A stretch of DNA of 64,000 bases from positions 930,001 through 994,000 of the forward strand of contig NZ_WKJQ01000001.1 of the NCBI RefSeq assembly GCF_009674625.1, given 5' to 3'. Made by a program: the position numbers and the translations under genes. The DNA comes from Haloferax marinum (GTDB lineage: Archaea; Halobacteriota; Halobacteria; Halobacteriales; Haloferacaceae). The notes under the pieces were generated by a model. The model was not told the origin of the DNA. It searched no databases and saw only the letters and a list, made by a program, of their open reading frames with translations. Shown one piece after another: positions 19,585 through 29,118 of the stretch; position 1 is the first letter of the stretch; every line of letters begins with the position of its first letter.

Positions 19585-21345
19585 ATGCCTGCGGACTTCA
19601 ATTGGGCCATCGGCGGCGAGGCTGGCGATGGCATCGACTCCACGGGGAAGATTTTCGCTCAGGCACTCTCCCGGGCTGGACGTCACGTGTTCACGTCGAA
19701 GGACTTCGCATCGCGAATCCGCGGCGGGTACACCGCGTACAAGGTTCGGACTGCCATCGACCCCGTACAGAGTGTCGTCGACCGTCTCGACGTACTCATT
19801 GCACTAACACAACGAACAATCGACGAGAACCTCGACGAGCTCCACGACGGGTCGGTCATCATCTACGACGGTGACCGCTCGACGATGGCTGACGTCGAAA
19901 TCCCGGAGGGGATGATTGGGCTGGACGTTCCCCTCAAAGCACTCGCCGAGGAAGCAGGTGGCGCTATCATGCGCAACGTCGTCGCACTGGGTGCGGCGTG
20001 CGCCGTCGCCGACTTCCCCATCGAGAACCTCGACAGCGCACTCAAGAAGCGCTTCGGTGGCAAGGGTGAGGCCATCGTCGAGAACAACAAGAAGGCTGCC
20101 CGAGCAGGCCTCGAATACGTCAACGAGGAGTTCGACTACGAGTTCGACTACGACCTCGAGACGACGGACAACGACTACGTCCTGCTCAACGGTGACCAGG
20201 CCATCGGCATGGGTGCCATCGCCGCTGGCTGTCGCTTCTACGCTGGCTACCCCATCACGCCCGCGACCAACGTGATGGAGTACCTGACTGGCCGTATCGA
20301 ACGATACGGTGGCCACGTCGTGCAGGCGGAGGACGAACTCGCCGCCATCAACCTCGCACTCGGTGCGGCACGCGCCGGTGCGCGCTCGATGACGGCCACC
20401 TCCGGTCCAGGTATCGACCTGATGGCCGAGACGTTCGGCCTCGTCGCCACCTCGGAGACGCCGCTCGTCATCGTCGACGTCATGCGCTCGGGTCCCTCGA
20501 CGGGGATGCCGACCAAGCAAGAACAGGGCGACCTGAACATGATGCTCTACGGCGGCCACGGCGAGATTCCGCGCTTCGTCGTCGCACCGACGAGCATCGA
20601 CGAGTGCTTCTGGAAGACCGTCGAGGCGTTCAACATGGCGGAGAAGTACCAGCTTCCGGTCTACGTCGCGGCCGACCTCGCGATGGCCGTCACGGAACAG
20701 ACGTTCCCGCCAGAGGCGTTCGACATGGACAAAGTCGAAATCGACCGCGGCAAGGTCGTCGACGACGACTCCATCGACGAATGGCTCGACGAGAAGGGCC
20801 GGTTCCAACCGCACGCCATCACCGACGACGGCGTCAGTCCGCGCGCGTTCCCCGGCACGAAACAGGGCGCACACATGTCGACCGGTCTCGAACACGACGA
20901 ACTCGGACGCCGGACCGAAGACCGCGAAATGCGCGTCGAGCAAGTCAACAAGCGCGACCGGAAGGTCGAGACGGCGAAATCCAGCGAAGACCTCTCGCCG
21001 CGTGAGTTCGGCAACCCCGACTCCGACTCGCTCATCATCTCGTGGGGGTCGAACGAAGGTGCACTCGTCGAAGCACTGGACTTCCTCGAAGAAGATGGCG
21101 TCGACGTTCGTATCCTGTCGGTCCCGTACATGTTCCCGCGACCCGACCTCACCGAGGACGTCGAGGCGGCCGACGACGTCATCGTCGTCGAATGTAACGC
21201 GACGGGTCAGTTCGCCAACGTCGTCGAACACGACACGTTGACCCGTGTCAAGCGCATCAACAAGTACGACGGCGTCCGCTTCAAGGCGGACGAACTCGCA
21301 GACGAAATCAAAGCTACCCTCGAGGCAGAGGAGGTTTCCGCATGA
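19585..21345 (+). CDS. korA: 2-oxoacid:ferredoxin oxidoreductase, fused gamma-alpha subunit
   Basis: This is a 586-residue subunit of the CoA-dependent oxidative decarboxylase that passes electrons from a 2-oxoacid to ferredoxin. Residues 1-185 are the gamma domain (starts WAIGGEAGDGIDSTGKIFA). The alpha/pyrimidine-binding domain begins near 205 (GMGAIAAGCRFYAGYPITPATNVMEYL follows) and ends with the transketolase-C-like domain. The fused order is typical of haloarchaea. It overlaps korB by 4 nt. Haloarchaea have separate enzymes for pyruvate and 2-oxoglutarate. From gene context in Haloferax, as I remember it, this is the 2-oxoglutarate enzyme, but sequence alone does not settle the substrate. 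Confidence 0.9.
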   Translation: MPADFNWAIGGEAGDGIDSTGKIFAQALSRAGRHVFTSKDFASRIRGGYTAYKVRTAIDPVQSVVDRLDVLIALTQRTIDENLDELHDGSVIIYDGDRSTMADVEIPEGMIGLDVPLKALAEEAGGAIMRNVVALGAACAVADFPIENLDSALKKRFGGKGEAIVENNKKAARAGLEYVNEEFDYEFDYDLETTDNDYVLLNGDQAIGMGAIAAGCRFYAGYPITPATNVMEYLTGRIERYGGHVVQAEDELAAINLALGAARAGARSMTATSGPGIDLMAETFGLVATSETPLVIVDVMRSGPSTGMPTKQEQGDLNMMLYGGHGEIPRFVVAPTSIDECFWKTVEAFNMAEKYQLPVYVAADLAMAVTEQTFPPEAFDMDKVEIDRGKVVDDDSIDEWLDEKGRFQPHAITDDGVSPRAFPGTKQGAHMSTGLEHDELGRRTEDREMRVEQVNKRDRKVETAKSSEDLSPREFGNPDSDSLIISWGSNEGALVEALDFLEEDGVDVRILSVPYMFPRPDLTEDVEAADDVIVVECNATGQFANVVEHDTLTRVKRINKYDGVRFKADELADEIKATLEAEEVSA

Positions 21346-22205
21346 GCTCAGACGTTCGCTTCACCGACTTCAAATCCGACAAGCAACCGACCTGGTGTCC
21401 CGGCTGTGGGGACTTCGGGACGATGAACGGCATCATGAAGGCGCTGGCCAACTCCGGCACCGACCCCGACAACACGTTCGTGGTCGCCGGTATCGGCTGT
21501 TCCGGTAAAATCGGGACGTACATGCACTCGTACGCCATCCACGGCGTCCACGGGCGCTCGCTTCCCGTCGCCGCTGGCGTCAAACTGGCTAACCCCAACC
21601 TGACCGTCGTCGCCGCCGGTGGTGACGGTGACGGGTACTCTATCGGTGCTGGCCACTTCATCCACGCCGTCCGCCGCAACGTCGACATGGCCTACACCGT
21701 CATGGACAACCGTATCTACGGCCTGACGAAGGGTCAGGCGTCGCCCACCTCGCGCGAGGACTTCGAAACCTCGACGACGCCCGAAGGCCCACAACAGCCG
21801 CCGGTCAATCCGCACGCACTCGCACTGGCCGCCGGTGGCACGTTCATCGCGCAGTCCTTTGCGACTGACCACAAGCGTCACGCCGAAATCGTCCAGCAGG
21901 CTATCGAACACGACGGCTTCGGCTTCGTGAACGTGTTCAGCCCGTGTGTCACGTTCAACGACGTCGACACCTACGACTACTTCCGCGACAACCTCGTGGA
22001 CCTCGCGGACACCGACCACGACCCGACCGACTACGACGCCGCCAAAGAGAAGATTCTCGACTCCTCGAAGGAGTACGAGGGCGTCATCTACAAAGACGAG
22101 AGTTCGGTCTCCTACGAACAGAAGTTCGGCGTCGACGAGAACATGTCCGAGATTCCGTCGGGCGCTCCCGACGACGCGATGGACCTCGTCCGCGAGTTCT
22201 ACTAA
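21342..22205 (+). CDS. korB: 2-oxoacid:ferredoxin oxidoreductase beta subunit
   Basis: This 287-residue beta subunit binds thiamine diphosphate. The first cluster ligands are in TWCPGCGDFG (Cys19, Cys22), followed by the conserved GIGCSGK. The ThDP/Mg motif is the GGDGDGYSIG segment followed by the NRIYGLTKGQASPTS block. It lacks a ferredoxin-like 8-Fe domain, as expected for the short haloarchaeal enzymes that carry a single 4Fe-4S cluster. It sits directly behind korA with coupled translation and converges on a lipoprotein gene. Confidence 0.92.
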   Translation: MSSDVRFTDFKSDKQPTWCPGCGDFGTMNGIMKALANSGTDPDNTFVVAGIGCSGKIGTYMHSYAIHGVHGRSLPVAAGVKLANPNLTVVAAGGDGDGYSIGAGHFIHAVRRNVDMAYTVMDNRIYGLTKGQASPTSREDFETSTTPEGPQQPPVNPHALALAAGGTFIAQSFATDHKRHAEIVQQAIEHDGFGFVNVFSPCVTFNDVDTYDYFRDNLVDLADTDHDPTDYDAAKEKILDSSKEYEGVIYKDESSVSYEQKFGVDENMSEIPSGAPDDAMDLVREFY

Positions 22206-22235
22206 CTCGCCGACGACCCACTTCGGTCGACCGGC

Positions 22236-22946
22236 CTACCTCGACGGCCCCAATTTCACCGTTCTTTCGACCGTCCCCGGATGCTCGATAGCGCTCGCCA
22301 GCGACGCAATCGCGTCTGTCTCGTCTACGCTTGCTTCGTGGACCCCGATGACGACGACGACGTCGTCGTCGTGTTCGACCGTCGCGACGTGGATGCGGAC
22401 TTCTGCGCTGCCACCCTCGTAGGCGACTGACTCACCATCGATGGTGGTCTCACCCGCTTCGACGACGACTGTTCCTTCGTACGTGACGAGTTCCGTCTCC
22501 TCTCCGAGTATCGTCACGTCCCGGGCCGACACCTCACGCAGGCCGTTGACTTCGGGGACACTACCCAACGCCTGTGCGTCCGAGAGAAGTTCGAGGCCGG
22601 TTCCAACGAGTTCGCGGTTGCCGAGGTTCGCAATCGGATTCACCGACTGCCCAGCGACCTGCCGGTTCGGCGACGAGACGACGGCGAGGGCGGTAATGTC
22701 GTCGTCCGCTGTCGTCTTCGAGTACCCAGCGACCCACACCTCGACGCCGACAGTCTGTGACGCGGGTCCGGCCCCAACGTCGTACGCGAAGGGGACGACG
22801 GTGCTGTTCCCGTGGACGTATCCGTGTGATTCGTACGCCGACGCGGGAATCGTCGCGGGTTCGGCGGCGATGGTCGTCGTCCCGCCGAGGCACCCGGCGA
22901 GGACCACGACGAACGCGAGTGCAACGGCAGGTCTGGTCAGTCGCAT
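22236..22946 (-). CDS. Haloarchaeal lipoprotein, DUF6517-like
   Basis: This is a 236-residue protein with a lipoprotein signal: a hydrophobic stretch (AVALAFVVVLAGC) with the lipobox cysteine at 19. It is Sec-type, since no twin arginine is present. The mature part is a beta-rich acidic domain (TVGVEVWVAGYSK; LTYEGT-like strands) seen in haloarchaeal lipoproteins grouped, to my recollection, as DUF6517. It is probably anchored outside the cell. No enzymatic motif is visible. Its start faces the geranylgeranyl reductase-like gene across a 351-bp gap. Confidence 0.72.
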   Translation of the reverse strand: MRLTRPAVALAFVVVLAGCLGGTTTIAAEPATIPASAYESHGYVHGNSTVVPFAYDVGAGPASQTVGVEVWVAGYSKTTADDDITALAVVSSPNRQVAGQSVNPIANLGNRELVGTGLELLSDAQALGSVPEVNGLREVSARDVTILGEETELVTYEGTVVVEAGETTIDGESVAYEGGSAEVRIHVATVEHDDDVVVVIGVHEASVDETDAIASLASAIEHPGTVERTVKLGPSR

Positions 22947-23264
22947 GACGCCTCTAGAGGTGCTCGACGGGCATGACAGTCTCGCTTCGGCAGAAAATCG
23001 AGCCTCGAGACAGGTTCGTCACGTTACGCATCCGCGTTGCGGTGGGTGACGGTGTCGTGTTCGTGTTCGTGTTCAGTTTAGTCCAGTCCAGGCCAGGCCA
23101 GTCGGCGGTTCTGATGGAGGCGACAGTTCGGGAGACCGCCATTGGAGTGCAATCACGAGACACCTCAAACTGCACGTCGAACCGGGTCGGGAACCACCAT
23201 CGCAGGGAGATTTCGGAACAACTCTCGACAGCGGACCCTCAGTTGTGAGGTATAGATACGGTCG
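22947..23264. other. Divergent intergenic region with short simple repeats
   Basis: This gap carries the promoters of two divergent genes. It contains a short microsatellite near 23055-23102: gtgttc units, then alternating gtcca/ggcca units. Open frames here are not convincing. I see no RNA gene. Confidence 0.5.
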
Positions 23265-23274
23265 TTTTTTATTA
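23265..23274 (+). promoter_or_regulatory. TATA box of the geranylgeranyl reductase-like gene
   Basis: The run ttttttatta is centred about 28 nt before the ATG at 23298, the geometry of a leaderless haloarchaeal promoter. Confidence 0.5.
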
Positions 23275-23297
23275 CGTCAGCATCAACACCGGTTGAT

Positions 23298-24665
23298 ATG
23301 CCAGCGGAATCCTACGACATGGTCGTCGTCGGCGGAGGAACGGTGGGTGCCTTCGCTGCAGCGACGGCCGCCTCGGAAGGCCTCGACGTGGTCATCGTCG
23401 AGCGAAAGTCCGAGGAGGATAAAGGAGACATTGCCTGTGGTGACGCAATCAAGGGCAAGAGCACCTTTCCCGACGTAATCGACCTCGACTACCTGAAAGA
23501 AGAAGCGTTCACCAACCAGAACATCCGACGCGCCATCTTCGAGAACCCACAAGGAGACGACCTCGAAGTCGAGTTCGGCGCGCCCGGTGCGGTCCTCGAC
23601 CGCAAACGCTACGGTGAAATCATCCTCGAAGAGGCCGAACGCGTCGGCGCAGACATCCACTTCGAGACCGTCGTCCAGGACGTCGTCCAAGACGACGACG
23701 GCTTCGTGACGGGTGTCCGAGCAAAGCGCAACGGTCGTGTCGTCGAGTACGACGCCGAAGTCGTCATCGACGGCGCAGGGTCGCTGTCCATCCTCCAGGA
23801 CAAGACCGACTTCACCGGAACACGATTCGACACCAACGTCTCCTACCAGCAGTTCTGTTCTGCCTATCGCGAAGTGATGGAGGTCCCCGACCCGGTCGAC
23901 TACCACGACGCTATCGTCTTCGGCCCCACCGAAGAACTCGGCTACGTCTGGTACTTCCCGCGCTCTCCGACCGAAATCAACGTCGGCCTCGGCTTCCAGA
24001 TGAACAAGCCGCCGATGAAACTCGTCGAAGACCTCAAGAGACACGTCGCCGGTCGACCCGAGTTCGAAGCGGCGACAGTCACGAGCAAACTCGGCGCTGC
24101 ACTTCCGACCCGCCGGCCTTACGACTCGGCCGTCGCAAACGGCTTCATCGCCGCAGGTGACGCCGCAGGGCACGTCAACCCGACGACCGGCGGCGGTATC
24201 CCCGGTGCGGCGAAGTCCGCTCACTGGGCCGTCAAGCGCGCTGTCAAAGCTATCTCTGAAGGTGACGTGAGCGAAGCGAACCTCTGGGAGTACAACCGCG
24301 ACGTGATGACGGACTTCGGCAAGCGATTCGCCGCCGTCGACCTCTACAACATCTGGGGCGGTGCCCACGACGTAGACGAACTGACGCGAGTCGTCGCCTC
24401 CGTGCCCGGCCAACAACTGGCCGACGCGCTCAGCTCCGGTTCCTCGTCGATGAGTCTCGGACTCAAGATAGAGACGCTCGTCAAGTCGTTCGGCCACTGG
24501 GGCAAACTCTACGAACTCTACAAGGTCAGCAAACTCGCCGACGAGATTACGGACGTCTACAACGCCTACCCATCACGGCCGGGTGCCTTCGAGTCGTGGC
24601 AAGCGAGTCGTGACGACGTGATGGACCGACTGTACGACCTCTCCGGCGCAGAACCGAAGTACTGA
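23298..24665 (+). CDS. Geranylgeranyl reductase family FAD-dependent oxidoreductase
   Basis: This 455-residue flavoprotein belongs to the family that saturates isoprenoid double bonds of archaeal lipids or quinones. The N-terminal FAD motif is VVVGGGTVGAFAA (from residue 8) with the ribose-binding glutamate in VVIVERK. The second FAD block (GFIAAGDAAGHVNPTTGGGI) is strongly family-like. The substrate channel segment (YVWYFPRSPTEINVGLGF) also fits. Members use reduced ferredoxin or NAD(P)H, and korAB lies just upstream. Whether it acts on membrane lipids or menaquinone is open, since haloarchaea have several paralogs. Confidence 0.85.
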   Translation: MPAESYDMVVVGGGTVGAFAAATAASEGLDVVIVERKSEEDKGDIACGDAIKGKSTFPDVIDLDYLKEEAFTNQNIRRAIFENPQGDDLEVEFGAPGAVLDRKRYGEIILEEAERVGADIHFETVVQDVVQDDDGFVTGVRAKRNGRVVEYDAEVVIDGAGSLSILQDKTDFTGTRFDTNVSYQQFCSAYREVMEVPDPVDYHDAIVFGPTEELGYVWYFPRSPTEINVGLGFQMNKPPMKLVEDLKRHVAGRPEFEAATVTSKLGAALPTRRPYDSAVANGFIAAGDAAGHVNPTTGGGIPGAAKSAHWAVKRAVKAISEGDVSEANLWEYNRDVMTDFGKRFAAVDLYNIWGGAHDVDELTRVVASVPGQQLADALSSGSSSMSLGLKIETLVKSFGHWGKLYELYKVSKLADEITDVYNAYPSRPGAFESWQASRDDVMDRLYDLSGAEPKY

Positions 24666-24737
24666 CTGTCCACAGAGAGTCGGAAAGATACGACACCTTC
24701 CGGAACCGATTTTCTTCTCCCGCCGTACGGTTCAGGT

Positions 24738-25568
24738 GTGACTGAACACTCCACTTCCGGAGACGACGTACCGACGGCAAACGGCATGCCGATGCTGGGC
24801 CTCGGCACGTGGGAGAACACCGACCCCGACGAGTGTACGAACGCTGTGAAGACGGCACTCGAGATGGGGTATCGCCACATCGACACCGCACAGATTTACG
24901 GGAACGAAGCGGAGGTCGGTGCCGGCATCGCCGCCGCAGACGTCGACCGTGAGGACATCTTCCTCGCGACCAAGGTCTGGATAAACGAACTCTCGCACGA
25001 CGACGTCATCGAGAGCACCGAAGAGAGTCTCGACAAACTCGGCGTCGACTACGTAGACCTGCTGTACGTCCACTGGCCGGCCCGCGAGTACGACGCCGAA
25101 GAGACGCTCGACGCCTTCGACACGCTCGTCGAGAAGGGACTGACGAAACGAATCGGCGTCTCCAACTTCGAACCCGAGCAGGTCCGCGACGCTGTCGAGC
25201 GGTCCGAAGCGGGCATCTTCGCCAACCAAATCGAACTCCACCCACTCCTCCAGCAAGACGAACTCCGCGACGTCTGTGCCGAGGAAGGCGTCGAAATCGT
25301 CGCCTACTCCCCGCTCGCCCGTGGGAAGGTGTTCGACGTGGACGTGCTCTCGGACATCGCCGAGAAACACGGCGTGAGCGAACCACAGGTGTCGCTCGCG
25401 TGGCTTCGTGAGAACGGAATCACGGCCATCCCGAAGGCGACGAGTGAGGCACACATCAGCGACAACTGGGCGTCGCTCTCGCTCGAACTCGACGAGGAAG
25501 ACATAGAGGCCATCGACGCCATCGAACAGGTCGACCGCCGGGTCGACCCCGACTTCGCTCCCTGGTAA
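24738..25568 (+). CDS. Aldo/keto reductase
   Basis: This is a 276-residue TIM-barrel NADPH-dependent oxidoreductase of the short prokaryotic AKR type. It starts at a GTG 72 nt behind the previous gene. The catalytic tetrad is readable: Asp and Tyr in GYRHIDTAQIYGNE, Lys in LATKVW, His in LLYVHWPA. The NADPH phosphate site is the IPKATSEAHI segment. It should reduce small aldehydes or ketones in the cytoplasm. A direct repeat starts 11 nt after its stop. Confidence 0.92.
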   Translation: MTEHSTSGDDVPTANGMPMLGLGTWENTDPDECTNAVKTALEMGYRHIDTAQIYGNEAEVGAGIAAADVDREDIFLATKVWINELSHDDVIESTEESLDKLGVDYVDLLYVHWPAREYDAEETLDAFDTLVEKGLTKRIGVSNFEPEQVRDAVERSEAGIFANQIELHPLLQQDELRDVCAEEGVEIVAYSPLARGKVFDVDVLSDIAEKHGVSEPQVSLAWLRENGITAIPKATSEAHISDNWASLSLELDEEDIEAIDAIEQVDRRVDPDFAPW

Positions 25569-25578
25569 CCTCCCGACG

Positions 25579-25638
25579 AGTCCGCTTTTTCCGAGTTGGC
25601 CACATGCCGATAAGTCCGCTTTTCCCGAGTTGGCCACA
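25579..25638. repeat. 26-bp direct repeat behind the aldo/keto reductase gene
   Basis: The 26-base unit beginning agtccgcttttt lies at 25579-25604 and again at 25613-25638, with one T/C difference. The period is 34 bp. It lies wholly within the 103-bp gap before the next gene. Confidence 0.88.
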
Positions 25639-25671
25639 ACTGATTTGTTACCCGAGTCCTGACGAATTCGC

Positions 25672-25863
25672 ATGAAATTCGACTTGCCAAAGACAGTCGC
25701 ACTGCTCGTCAGTCTCGTGGTCCTCGGGACGGCGGCGCTCATCGGGATGGGGGTCATGGCGACGAGTACCGTGTTGATGATGGTGACGCCCGCGATGCTC
25801 GTCTTCGGTGCGGTCTGTCTCGCAGTGGGCGTCAAGCACGGCGAGTATCGTGCCTCCGACTAG
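25672..25863 (+). CDS. Small two-span membrane protein
   Basis: This is a 63-residue protein. A basic N-terminus (MKFDLPK) is followed by two hydrophobic helices (about 9-28 and 30-54) joined by a tight turn, and a short charged tail. The hydrophobic pattern and positive-inside start support a real gene. It looks like one of the many small haloarchaeal membrane proteins of unknown role. No family is recognised with confidence. Confidence 0.6.
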   Translation: MKFDLPKTVALLVSLVVLGTAALIGMGVMATSTVLMMVTPAMLVFGAVCLAVGVKHGEYRASD

Positions 25864-25907
25864 TGTGATAGACGGGGGGCAAAACCGCTCGTCGAGAGTC
25901 GAAGTCG

Positions 25908-27035
25908 CTAGTTCTCTGCCCGTGGTTCGGTAACCTCGTCGAGCGCCTCGTCCGTGACGGTGGCCGAGATACGGACGCCGACGAGACTGATGACGATGCC
26001 CGCGACGATGAACATCACCAGTCGTTGCCCCGGCGTGAGTTCGAGTCGCCCGAACAAGACGAGTTGTGTGAGTTCTCCCTGCCGTTCGAGGAGGAACCCC
26101 GCGAAGCCTCGGAGGACCAACCCGATAGCGATGACGCCGAACGGGAGGTTCATGTACGACGTCGAGACGACTTCGTTGCCGATGAGTTCGTCCAGAAGAC
26201 GGCCAGCACTGGCGGTGAGTGCGGCCAGCGCCAACCACGGAACGCTGTGGTAGACGAACAGGAGCGATGGGACGAGCAGTTCCTCACCGTTGTTCCCTGG
26301 GGCCCGAACGGCGAGTGCGCCGAGGAACAGGCCGACGATGGCTAACCCGGCCGCGACGGCGTAGGTGACGACAGACACTTGTCCCGAGTAGAGCGCGTCA
26401 CGAACCTGTTCGGGTGCGTCCGAGAGGAACTCGTCGATGGCGAGTCCCTTGTAGAGGAGGACCGCACCGAGAAGTGCGGCGAGTCCCGCCAGCGCCACCG
26501 CAGGCGTGAACTGCACGAGAAGCAGTGGCAAGAGGAGCAACCCGACACCGACCGGGACGAGCACCGTCGAGCGCAGTTCTTCGTCAGCGAGGAATTGCTT
26601 GAGGAGGTAGTACGTCGATTCGATGTCGTGGGCCTGCCGGACGACGACGCGGTCGACCGCATCGACCCGGAGGCGACTTTCGACGACAGGAACGAGTCGC
26701 TCGTCCTCTGCGCTGTCGATGACGACCACCGCCGAGTCGAACTCGTAGCTTTTGACCAACTCGTCGAGTTGGAGCGCGACTGCTCGGTCGGCACTGACAG
26801 CCGACTCCGACGACCCGGAGATGACCGCGATTTCTGCGTCCTCGCGTTCGTCTCTGAGTTCACGGGTGACACGTAACGTCTCGAGGAGGCAGTTGACACT
26901 CGAGTCCTCCGGGTCCGCGAGTCCGACGTCTGTGACGAGCGACCGGACGGCCTCCCATCCGACGACGGGCGTCGAGAGTCCCGACTTCCGGCCGATGTCG
27001 TTGGCACGGTCGACACAGAGGACGAGTGTTGTCAC
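25908..27035 (-). CDS. DUF373 family membrane protein
   Basis: This is a 375-residue protein with two parts. Residues 1-150 form a soluble alpha/beta domain beginning TLVLCVDRANDIG, the DUF373 signature with a conserved Asp-Arg pair. A central section has about seven hydrophobic helices. The C-terminus is short, charged and cytoplasmic. DUF373 is conserved in archaea without known function. It is on the same strand as the S49 protease gene, 68 nt ahead of that gene's end, and may be regulated separately. Confidence 0.85.
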   Translation of the reverse strand: MTTLVLCVDRANDIGRKSGLSTPVVGWEAVRSLVTDVGLADPEDSSVNCLLETLRVTRELRDEREDAEIAVISGSSESAVSADRAVALQLDELVKSYEFDSAVVVIDSAEDERLVPVVESRLRVDAVDRVVVRQAHDIESTYYLLKQFLADEELRSTVLVPVGVGLLLLPLLLVQFTPAVALAGLAALLGAVLLYKGLAIDEFLSDAPEQVRDALYSGQVSVVTYAVAAGLAIVGLFLGALAVRAPGNNGEELLVPSLLFVYHSVPWLALAALTASAGRLLDELIGNEVVSTSYMNLPFGVIAIGLVLRGFAGFLLERQGELTQLVLFGRLELTPGQRLVMFIVAGIVISLVGVRISATVTDEALDEVTEPRAEN

Positions 27036-27103
27036 GTGGAAAACGAATGCAGTCGTGGGCTAAAAAGCCTCCCAGTCGTGGGAGGGGTTCTCGAAGGGAT
27101 ATC

Positions 27104-28105
27104 TCAGAAGCGGAACGAAAAGCCGTCGTCCACGTCGAACGACGACGAGACACCCGCGCCGAAAGCGTACGCGACACCCTCGACACCACCACGCAGGCGT
27201 TCTGCGAGACTGACCTGCGGCACGAACTCGCGAACCGACACCTCGTCGCGAGAGAGCAGTTCTGCGAGTCGGTCTTCGACGTCGTCACGGGTGCCGAGCG
27301 AATCGACGAGTCCGAGTTCGTGTGCTTCCTCGCCGAGATAGACGCGTGCTTCGGTCTCACGGATGGCCTCGGGGTCCATGTCTCGACCCTCGGCCACGCG
27401 TTCGACGAAGTCGTCGTAGTAGTCGTCGATGAGTCCCTGCAGGTAGGCGCGCTCGTCGTCCGTGGGTTCTTTGAGGGCGTTGCCGGCGTCTTTGTACTTT
27501 CCGGCCGCGAACCGCTCGTACGAGAGGCCGACTTTCTCTGCGAGTTCCGACGCGTTGACAGACGACCCGATGACGCCGATAGAACCGACGATACTCGCGT
27601 CGTGTGCCCACAACTCGTCGCACCCGCTGGCAATCCAGTATCCGCCGGACGCACAGGTGTCGGTGGCGTACGCGACGGTCGGCCCGTCGAAGTCGGCAGC
27701 GGCGCGTCGGATATCGTCGCTCGGGAGGACCTCTCCACCGGGCGTGTTGAGTTTGAGTAACAGTGCTTCGGCGTTGTCGTCGTCTGACGCCGCTTCGATT
27801 TGGGCGACGATGTCGTCGGCAGGCAGCCCTCCACCTCGGCCGGGAATCCTCCCGCCCCCGCCGTCGCGGCTGATGGGGCCTTCGACGGCGACTTCGGCGA
27901 CGTCGTAGGTCGGGAACATAGACGCGGCGAGTTGGCCACCGACGCGGAGCGCGGCGACGACCGTTCCGATGACGAGAAGGACGCCGAGCAGTTCCGCGAG
28001 GTCGGACGGGACGCTGTAGAACAGCACCCACCCCACGAGAGCCGCGAGGACGGCCACGACGAAGACGACTACCGCTCGATAGAGACGCGTGAACTGGTTG
28101 GTCAC
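27104..28105 (-). CDS. sppA: Signal peptide peptidase, S49 family (SppA)
   Basis: This 333-residue membrane-bound serine protease should clip leftover signal peptides or membrane fragments. Two hydrophobic helices near residues 10-30 and 38-58 anchor it. The catalytic domain has the LNTPGGEV oxyanion-type segment, Ser153 in DTCASGGYWIAS as nucleophile, and Lys205 (AGKYKDAG) as general base. The GSIGVIGS segment between them is typical. A Gly/Arg-rich linker (about 81-95) between membrane and catalytic parts is unusual. The length is that of the short archaeal enzyme. Confidence 0.9.
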   Translation of the reverse strand: MTNQFTRLYRAVVVFVVAVLAALVGWVLFYSVPSDLAELLGVLLVIGTVVAALRVGGQLAASMFPTYDVAEVAVEGPISRDGGGGRIPGRGGGLPADDIVAQIEAASDDDNAEALLLKLNTPGGEVLPSDDIRRAAADFDGPTVAYATDTCASGGYWIASGCDELWAHDASIVGSIGVIGSSVNASELAEKVGLSYERFAAGKYKDAGNALKEPTDDERAYLQGLIDDYYDDFVERVAEGRDMDPEAIRETEARVYLGEEAHELGLVDSLGTRDDVEDRLAELLSRDEVSVREFVPQVSLAERLRGGVEGVAYAFGAGVSSSFDVDDGFSFRF

Positions 28106-28194
28106 GAGATATCACTCACACCTGCCGGTCAGGGCGCAGTCGCCATAAAAATGATACGTCGCGTGTGCGACGAAGAGAGAGAAACTGACCGAAC

Positions 28195-29118
28195 TTAGAG
28201 CAGGCCGGCCTTCTGCAGCTTCATGAGGTCCTCGGTCTCGAGGGTCTCGCCTTCCTTGAACTTCTGGTAGATCTCCTCGGCCTCGGCCTTTGCGGCCTCG
28301 CGCTCTTCGGCACGGGAGTCCTTGCGCTGGCGCTCTTCCTTCTTGTCGAGTTCGCGGAGGCGCTTTTGGACGCGGACGAAGTCCTCGTGGTGACGGTCGG
28401 CCGCTTCCTGGGCTTCGACGAAGAGTTCGTGCATCTCGTCGGCCTTGTCACGGATGTCGTCGGCCTCGCGGTAGGCCTCGATCATCTGGTTGTGGTGCTC
28501 CTGTGCGTCGTCAGCGAGTTCGGTCACCTTCTGGTGGTGCTGGGACGCTTCGGAACGGACCTCCTCGGCCTCGGCGATGAGTTCTTCGAGGTCACCGCTC
28601 TCTTCGACCTTGTCCTTCTTCTGGTGGAGTTCGTCGCGCTTGTTCTCGATCTTCTCGATGAGTTCGCGCTCGTCTTCCGTCGAGAGAACTTCGGTCTGCT
28701 GGCGGAATTCGAGTTGCTCGATCTCCTCTTTGAGCTCGTCGATGTCCTTGCCGTCGTCGAGTTCGAGGTCGCTCTTCATCTCGTCGACCTCGTCGAACAG
28801 CTCGTTCGCCTGCGCGTTGAGCTCGTTGCGCTGGTTCTTGTGCTCCTGCACCTGCGAGTTCATCTCGTCGCGCTGTTCGCGGTGCTTCTGCGCCTCGTCG
28901 ACCTTCTCGCGTGTCATCGCGTTGAGGTCGTCGCGCTTGGAGGCACGCTCGGAGGCCATCTGGTTCAGTTCGTTACGGCGGTCACGGAGTTGACCGGCAA
29001 GTTTGATGAGTTCGCCTTTCGAGCCGCTCTCGAGCTTTTCTTCTGGGAGATCGATGTTTCGTGACTCTTCGAGTTCCTGTACGTCGAACTCGTTGAGCAC
29101 TTCCTGCTTCGTTACCAT
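28195..29118 (-). CDS. Coiled-coil protein (COG1340-like)
   Basis: This 307-residue protein is almost entirely charged heptad-forming helix (Glu, Lys, Arg, Gln, with Leu/Met spacing), without membrane spans. It resembles the archaeal coiled-coil proteins of COG1340, of unknown molecular role. The C-terminal tail (GETLETEDLMKLQKAGLL) is a short amphipathic segment that looks like a docking peptide. The strongly biased codons and the antisense shadow frames fit a well-expressed structural protein. It diverges from the DUF371 gene. Confidence 0.8.
   Translation of the reverse strand: MVTKQEVLNEFDVQELEESRNIDLPEEKLESGSKGELIKLAGQLRDRRNELNQMASERASKRDDLNAMTREKVDEAQKHREQRDEMNSQVQEHKNQRNELNAQANELFDEVDEMKSDLELDDGKDIDELKEEIEQLEFRQQTEVLSTEDERELIEKIENKRDELHQKKDKVEESGDLEELIAEAEEVRSEASQHHQKVTELADDAQEHHNQMIEAYREADDIRDKADEMHELFVEAQEAADRHHEDFVRVQKRLRELDKKEERQRKDSRAEEREAAKAEAEEIYQKFKEGETLETEDLMKLQKAGLL

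Noticed and set aside
22973..23248. 91-codon frame in the divergent gap
   Set aside because: Its hydrophobic FVFVFS part comes from the gtgttc microsatellite; no other support.
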